From contig JAMKCH010084957.1 of the NCBI GenBank assembly GCA_023653785.1, forward strand, positions 1 to 64,000: a DNA stretch of 64,000 nucleotides. The letters run 5' to 3'. The position numbers were made by a program, and so were the translations under genes. The notes under the pieces were generated by a model. That model saw only the letters and a list, made by a program, of their open reading frames with translations, ran no database searches and was not told the DNA's origin. The DNA comes from Ophioderma brevispina (taxonomy: Eukaryota; Echinodermata; Ophiuroidea; Amphilepidida; Ophiodermatidae). Positions 59,677 to 64,000 of this stretch are shown here, one piece after another; position 1 is the stretch's first letter, and every line of letters begins with the position of its first letter.

Positions 59677-61765
59677 ACATGAAGGTTTCTACCTGACTAT
59701 ATGTTTTTCTGGGGTTTTCGGATTTAATATGGCCAGTTTGACCAATTTTAGGGAACCTAAACAAGTTTTTTCCATATGACCGAATAATGTCTTACACTGA
59801 CGTTTCGTCAACGCGCAACTCTTTCTTATTTGAGTATATATAATTCCGCATTAAATACGCGAAGAAATGGATAAGAAATACAAGTTTCAAATATTTTCAC
59901 GATTGCAAATACCAAATGCAATGTGATCTAACTCCCAATCATATGAATTACGAAATGTCCATCCTGAGATTGTGGTGGGCGCTAATCCACGGTAAATCAC
60001 TTGGCTCTTCATGTCTAACTGAAACATGCATCTGTAGCGTCCTAAATATTGGTACCTGTTGATTTTCTAGTTGTACCCTCATGGCTCGATGCTAGGGCCC
60101 ATATTCAAAATTTTCCTCCTCATTTTCATGTTTTCCAATGATAATATTGCATTCCTTTAACAGTGTTGAACAACGTTCCAAGTTACTTTACGTACACTAT
60201 TTTTCCAAAAAGAAGTAAAACTTCTTAATGTTTTTTTTTATTTTAAGAGAAACCTACAATTGCATATTGTTAGTGATTGGCGCGGTTAGGCCTTTTTAAA
60301 ATGTTTGAATTGCATATCAGATAAAAAAAGCATTCAAAATAATCTCATGTCTTTTTTGAGTAGATTTGTTCTACCAAAAATTCTATCGACTGAAATGAAT
60401 TGTGCCTCGTTTTACTTTCTCTTTCCTTTCGATCATTTGCAAATGAGCGTATAAACCATACTTGGAAGTTGGAACTCAAATGCACAGAATATATGGTGCA
60501 CATTCCAATCACTGTGTAAAATACCTAACCTCAAACCGATGCCCTTCAAGTAGAAAATCACAGCTTTCTAATAAAAGTCCGGATCTGGATTTTTGTTATA
60601 CACAATATCCTATGGTACTGTTATACTGCACATAAATGTTTACTACTTTAAAACGAAAAACCTTTCATCTCATACTTTGGAATTGAGTATTTTTAGCCTG
60701 ACCATCTTTAGTTGTAGTTGAATATTTTAACTTAATACACACACAAAAATAAAATAAAATAAATTTTTGAAATAAACAAATAAACAGTCAACTATCCAAA
60801 ACACCTGCATGACTGAATTTTTTCACAGCCTTGTCGTGTTTCTACTGTTGCGAGGTGAACCTTCTTCTATTTGATCATATTCATAGCGCCCTTGATTGGG
60901 TGCCTGTTACTGTATTCAATACGGCTATTAGAATGTATGTCACATCATTAACATTATGATCACCCTCATCAACGGAAGGACTGAAAACGCCCTACTTTCC
61001 TTAAATCGACACAATTGGACAAGGGCCGATTTTTGCAGCATTACTTAAGAGCTATATATAGCGAGCATCTCAACATTCCTGGCATTCTCCAATTGGTGTA
61101 CAAGGGGCGTTCATAGAATACTCTTAACTGTTTCCGTTGAGTTTGCTCTTGCAACCCACACCATCTTAGGGGGTGTTGATATTTTGACAAATGCAACAAA
61201 AGCATTAATTAGATTTCGAAATTTAAGGCTAATAATTAATTTTGCAGCGCATCAAAGTGGAACAAATGGGGCAAACTAGGTTCGCAATTCTTACAAGGCA
61301 CTTTGAAATGATTTAAGTACCGTACTGTTATCAACTTTGGAGACGTTCAATTGGCTTGTATTTCTTTGCAGAATGGCCTGAGTACCTTGTACAGAGTGTC
61401 CCCTAACAAATTGCCCTAAAAGCGCCCCCCCCCCAATTTCAGGTCTTTAATAAACATTTATGCAAATTATTTACACATATTTAAAAAACTATTGTTTATT
61501 CACTTTTAAAAACGGCAAACCATATTGAATTTGGGTCCCAAATGACTGAGTTGTTCTTAATTGAATGAAACCTGTGGCAGACTTGGTTTTGCACACATTA
61601 ACATGTGTTTTGATGATGTGTTATGTTAAAGTTTCTATTGCCTTTTTGAAGCTTGCATGTTAAACATTTTAAATGGACATGTTTTGATTGTCCATTCATT
61701 TGTTCGGGGAAGAAACATGTTTTCAAGGGATATGCCTTTGTTTTGTTTTTGCATTTGCTCTTGTT
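59677..61765. other. Unassigned AT-rich sequence
   Basis: A short poly-C run lies at about 61425-61434. No gene or repeat partner was recognised. Confidence 0.5.
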
Positions 61766-63600
61766 TCACAGTCCACGATAATTTGAAAATATATTAGTAT
61801 CAGACTTTTTATGAATTGGTATGACTTTGGCTGTTTTAAATTTATCTGGAACAATGCCTGTTGACAATTTCACTACCCACTTTTTAATAATGAAATTCCC
61901 AAAATTATCGTAATACGGTCGCATATCATGAAGGTAATCGTAATAGCTCTTGCCTGTATTTTGAATATCTGATGCAAGCTTAGGCCCTACAATAACGAAA
62001 AAAATCATTAATCTATTAGAAATGTCTTTGGAGTTGTTTATAATTTCACCACTTTCATCTTTGAACTTACAATGTAGAGACTGTTTTTTTCTTTACCAAT
62101 ACTACTATTTATTTCTTTCCACACTTCTTAATTTGGTGAAAAAATACATTCGCTTAGATTTTCGTATAAGCATACTTGTTTTTCAAAGTTTTAAATTTCT
62201 GTTAATTTCCATCGGATGGATTTTGAACACATTGTTTGTACAATTTATTTTTCTATTAATACTTTTTAGCAAACCTTTAGTGATCTATGGTAACTCTGGA
62301 TCTTTTTTCCTCTTGATGGTACGTCTTTTGAGTGGAACACACTCATATAACATATGTATTAAACGTTTCTATAAATTTATCATAATCATCATATGCATCA
62401 TTGTTGTCCAAAATTTCATGCCATTTAAAGGTGCAACGAGAGATTTTGAGGCACCTGAATATTGTGTAATTTCATATAGATTAGACACTCAATAGATTTC
62501 TTACCTTGTATTTGGCTACAGAAATGTCTTAAAAGAGAGAAAAAACGTGATTTTGATTTGCTTATATTTCAATAGAAAACATAGGCTGAATCTCGTATTT
62601 GCTCCTATACGAAATTAGAAATTGCACAATTTTTGTATCAAAGAAACATTTCTCAGCTTAATCCTTTCAGATGAAGATATTTTTGTTGGAAAGCTTTGCA
62701 TCAGGGCAAAAATCAACACTTTCGATTTTTTTAGGGACACCTGATACGTGAAATCTCTCGTTGCACCTTTAACTTAACTTTTGATAATCTTTGTTTGAGT
62801 TTATGTTGGCATCACAAAAAATCTCTTATTATGGTTCTTTTGGTTGACAATATCTAGGTTGGTTGACACTGACAAAATGGTAAGTGATCACTAATATCAG
62901 TCACTAATATAGTTGACGAATTACATTTTCATTATTCGTCAAAATATGAGCAATACATGTAGCTGAGGTAGCAGTAATTCGTGTTGATTTGTAAATAGTA
63001 GGCAACAATGAATATGAATAAATTAACTCAAGATATGAGTTGGTCTATCAATGTCTGCTTTTAACAAATCAATATTAAAATTACACATTACATAGACATA
63101 TTTCTTCTCTGAGCTAAGTTGCTTAAAAGTAGGTTCAACATTTTAAATAAAATTTGCAATAGGTGTGTGAGATCTATATATATAACTCCAACAACAATAT
63201 TCTAATATATCTTCTATTTCAATGAAGCAAGATTCAAAGCTTGAGTTTGCTTGGCACAAATATGTTCTTAATTTGTAGTTGACTTTTTTGAGATACCTAC
63301 CTACACGCATACGCCACCTTTTCCCTGTCAATTCTATTTGTGTACTCAATATTGAATACATCTTTGTTGTAAATATCATTTGGTTTATCTTATAAATTGG
63401 TTTCAGAAATTTCTATCACGTTAAGGTCACACTCTAAAGATTTTATACATTCAGTAAGAGAATCAAAATGTTGGGGCAGTCTTCTAATATTAATATTTAG
63501 CAAGTTAATTGTTCTACGGCTCGCATTTTTATTCAAACGAAAATGTAGGAAAAAGGGGTTAGGAAAACGGATGGATATTGTTGTCGTTACTTAGTCTTTA
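61766..63600 (-). pseudogene. CR1/L2-like ORF2 relic: endonuclease, linker, RT start
   Basis: On the minus strand from about 63600 one reads NPFFLHFRLNKNASRRTINL and LPQHFDSLTECIKSLECDLN. Then come an AP-endonuclease-like region (NYKLRTYLCQANSSFESCFI, YRSHTPIANFI near 63143-63260) and SYSLLPTIYK followed by ATSATCIAHILTNN. The last resembles the SATLIDNIFTNN-type end of the endonuclease domain. After a MITE at 62429-62768 come the linker (SLHCKFKDESGEIINNSKDI), GPKLASDIQNTGKSYYDYLH and the RT start GIVPDKFKTAKVIPIHKKSD then SNYRGL. Similarity stops at about 61766, so the catalytic RT is missing. Frameshifts and stops throughout. Confidence 0.8.
62429..62768. mobile_element. TTAA-flanked MITE, family F (340 bp)
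   Basis: TTAA lies at 62425-62428 and 62769-62772. The ends are identical for 18 bp (AGGTGCAACGAGAGATTT) read inward from both sides, so it is probably the youngest TTAA insertion here. A looser inverted pair GGCACCTGA/TCAGGTGTCC follows inside. It interrupts the linker of the retrotransposon relic. Confidence 0.85.
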
Positions 63601-63625
63601 CTTGTTACATCGTTATAGCCCTTAT

Positions 63626-63922
63626 CAGTGGCGTACCCAGAGGGGCAGGGGGAGGCAGCTGCCCCTGTGGGTAATCTTGCCCCCCTTGCCCCCCTTGAAA
63701 AATTAGTGATAATCTGCACACGTGCCAATTTACATTGAAAACAACACAGGCCTATACTATATACTAATTGTAAATATATGCTCAGGGTGGATCCCCCCTC
63801 TATTTGGAAAATTTGGCTCTATTGAGAAATATTTGGATCCTCCCCTCATGCCCCCTTGCCCCCCCGAAAATATTTGTATTTGTACCCCCCCCCCCCCTGA
63901 AAAAAGGCTGATTACGTCACTG
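63626..63922. mobile_element. hAT-like MITE with exact 8-bp target duplication
   Basis: GCCCTTAT occurs at 63618-63625 and 63923-63930. The left end is CAGTGGCGTACCCAG and the right end read inward is CAGTGACGTAATCAG. The interior has runs of CCCCCTTGCCCCCC and no coding capacity. The ends match the family of the element at 4201-4670. Confidence 0.9.
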
Positions 63923-64000
63923 GCCCTTATTGGTTGGAAGCAAATCGTATAGGGTTTAAAATCATTCTCGCCAGACTTAGATCTGCACAGGCTATTCTGA

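Noticed and set aside
1..64000. CRISPR array or bacterial defence locus
   Set aside because: No regularly spaced repeats with unique spacers, no operon structure and no ribosome-binding sites. The content is animal nuclear DNA.

Overview
This window reads as nuclear DNA from a marine invertebrate animal. The evidence is an AT-rich composition, no long intact reading frames, one exon with a consensus GTAAGT splice donor, many short non-autonomous DNA transposons, and relics of CR1/L2-like and endonuclease-linked non-LTR retrotransposons. The phylum cannot be fixed from this sequence. An echinoderm, hemichordate or other marine invertebrate would fit, but that is inference. No prokaryotic operons, rRNA genes or CRISPR arrays were seen.

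Layout. Positions 1-8 kb hold two long inverted-repeat (foldback) elements, 1045-2020 and 2759-6354. Two hAT-like MITEs are inserted in the second, and two head-to-tail TTAA-flanked elements follow at 6606-7265. Positions 8-19 kb are mostly unassigned, with a C-rich degenerate minisatellite, a T-rich block, a tRNA-like relic, another foldback (16755-17735) and a GAT/ATC repeat (18628-19135). The only convincing host coding sequence is on the minus strand at 19726-19946. It is the first coding exon of a protein resembling Rv2258c-like SAM-dependent methyltransferases, with a plausible TATA box and an 8-codon upstream ORF. No later exon was recognised.

Positions 21-26 kb carry a small foldback, TTAA elements and a decayed reverse transcriptase (RT) at 24184-26130. 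At 26843-32052, two roughly 0.7 kb direct repeats that start TG and end CA bracket 3.7 kb without recognisable gag or pol. This is a candidate non-autonomous LTR element. Three more foldbacks (32376-33846, 34146-34357, 37679-38470) and two minus-strand RT fragments lie in 32-38.5 kb.

Positions 39.5-44.4 kb contain two abutting plus-strand retrotransposon relics of different lineages. The second is interrupted by a transposon nest: a GTAC-ended element holds a short TIR element and a TTAA element, and the TTAA element holds a TA-flanked mariner-like palindrome. An almost empty copy of the outer element sits at 52252-52679 inside another RT relic. Positions 49.8-54.1 kb hold three fragments of CR1-like RT: one minus copy head-to-head with a plus copy, then a third, 5'-truncated copy. 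The last 6 kb hold a foldback (58503-59676) and a minus-strand relic with the endonuclease, linker and start of the RT (61766-63600), itself split by a TTAA MITE. A hAT MITE with an exact 8-bp target duplication lies at 63626-63922.

Functionally the window is a transposon graveyard around one host exon. All RT reading frames are broken. Coordinates of diverged repeats are approximate, because alignments were made by eye.
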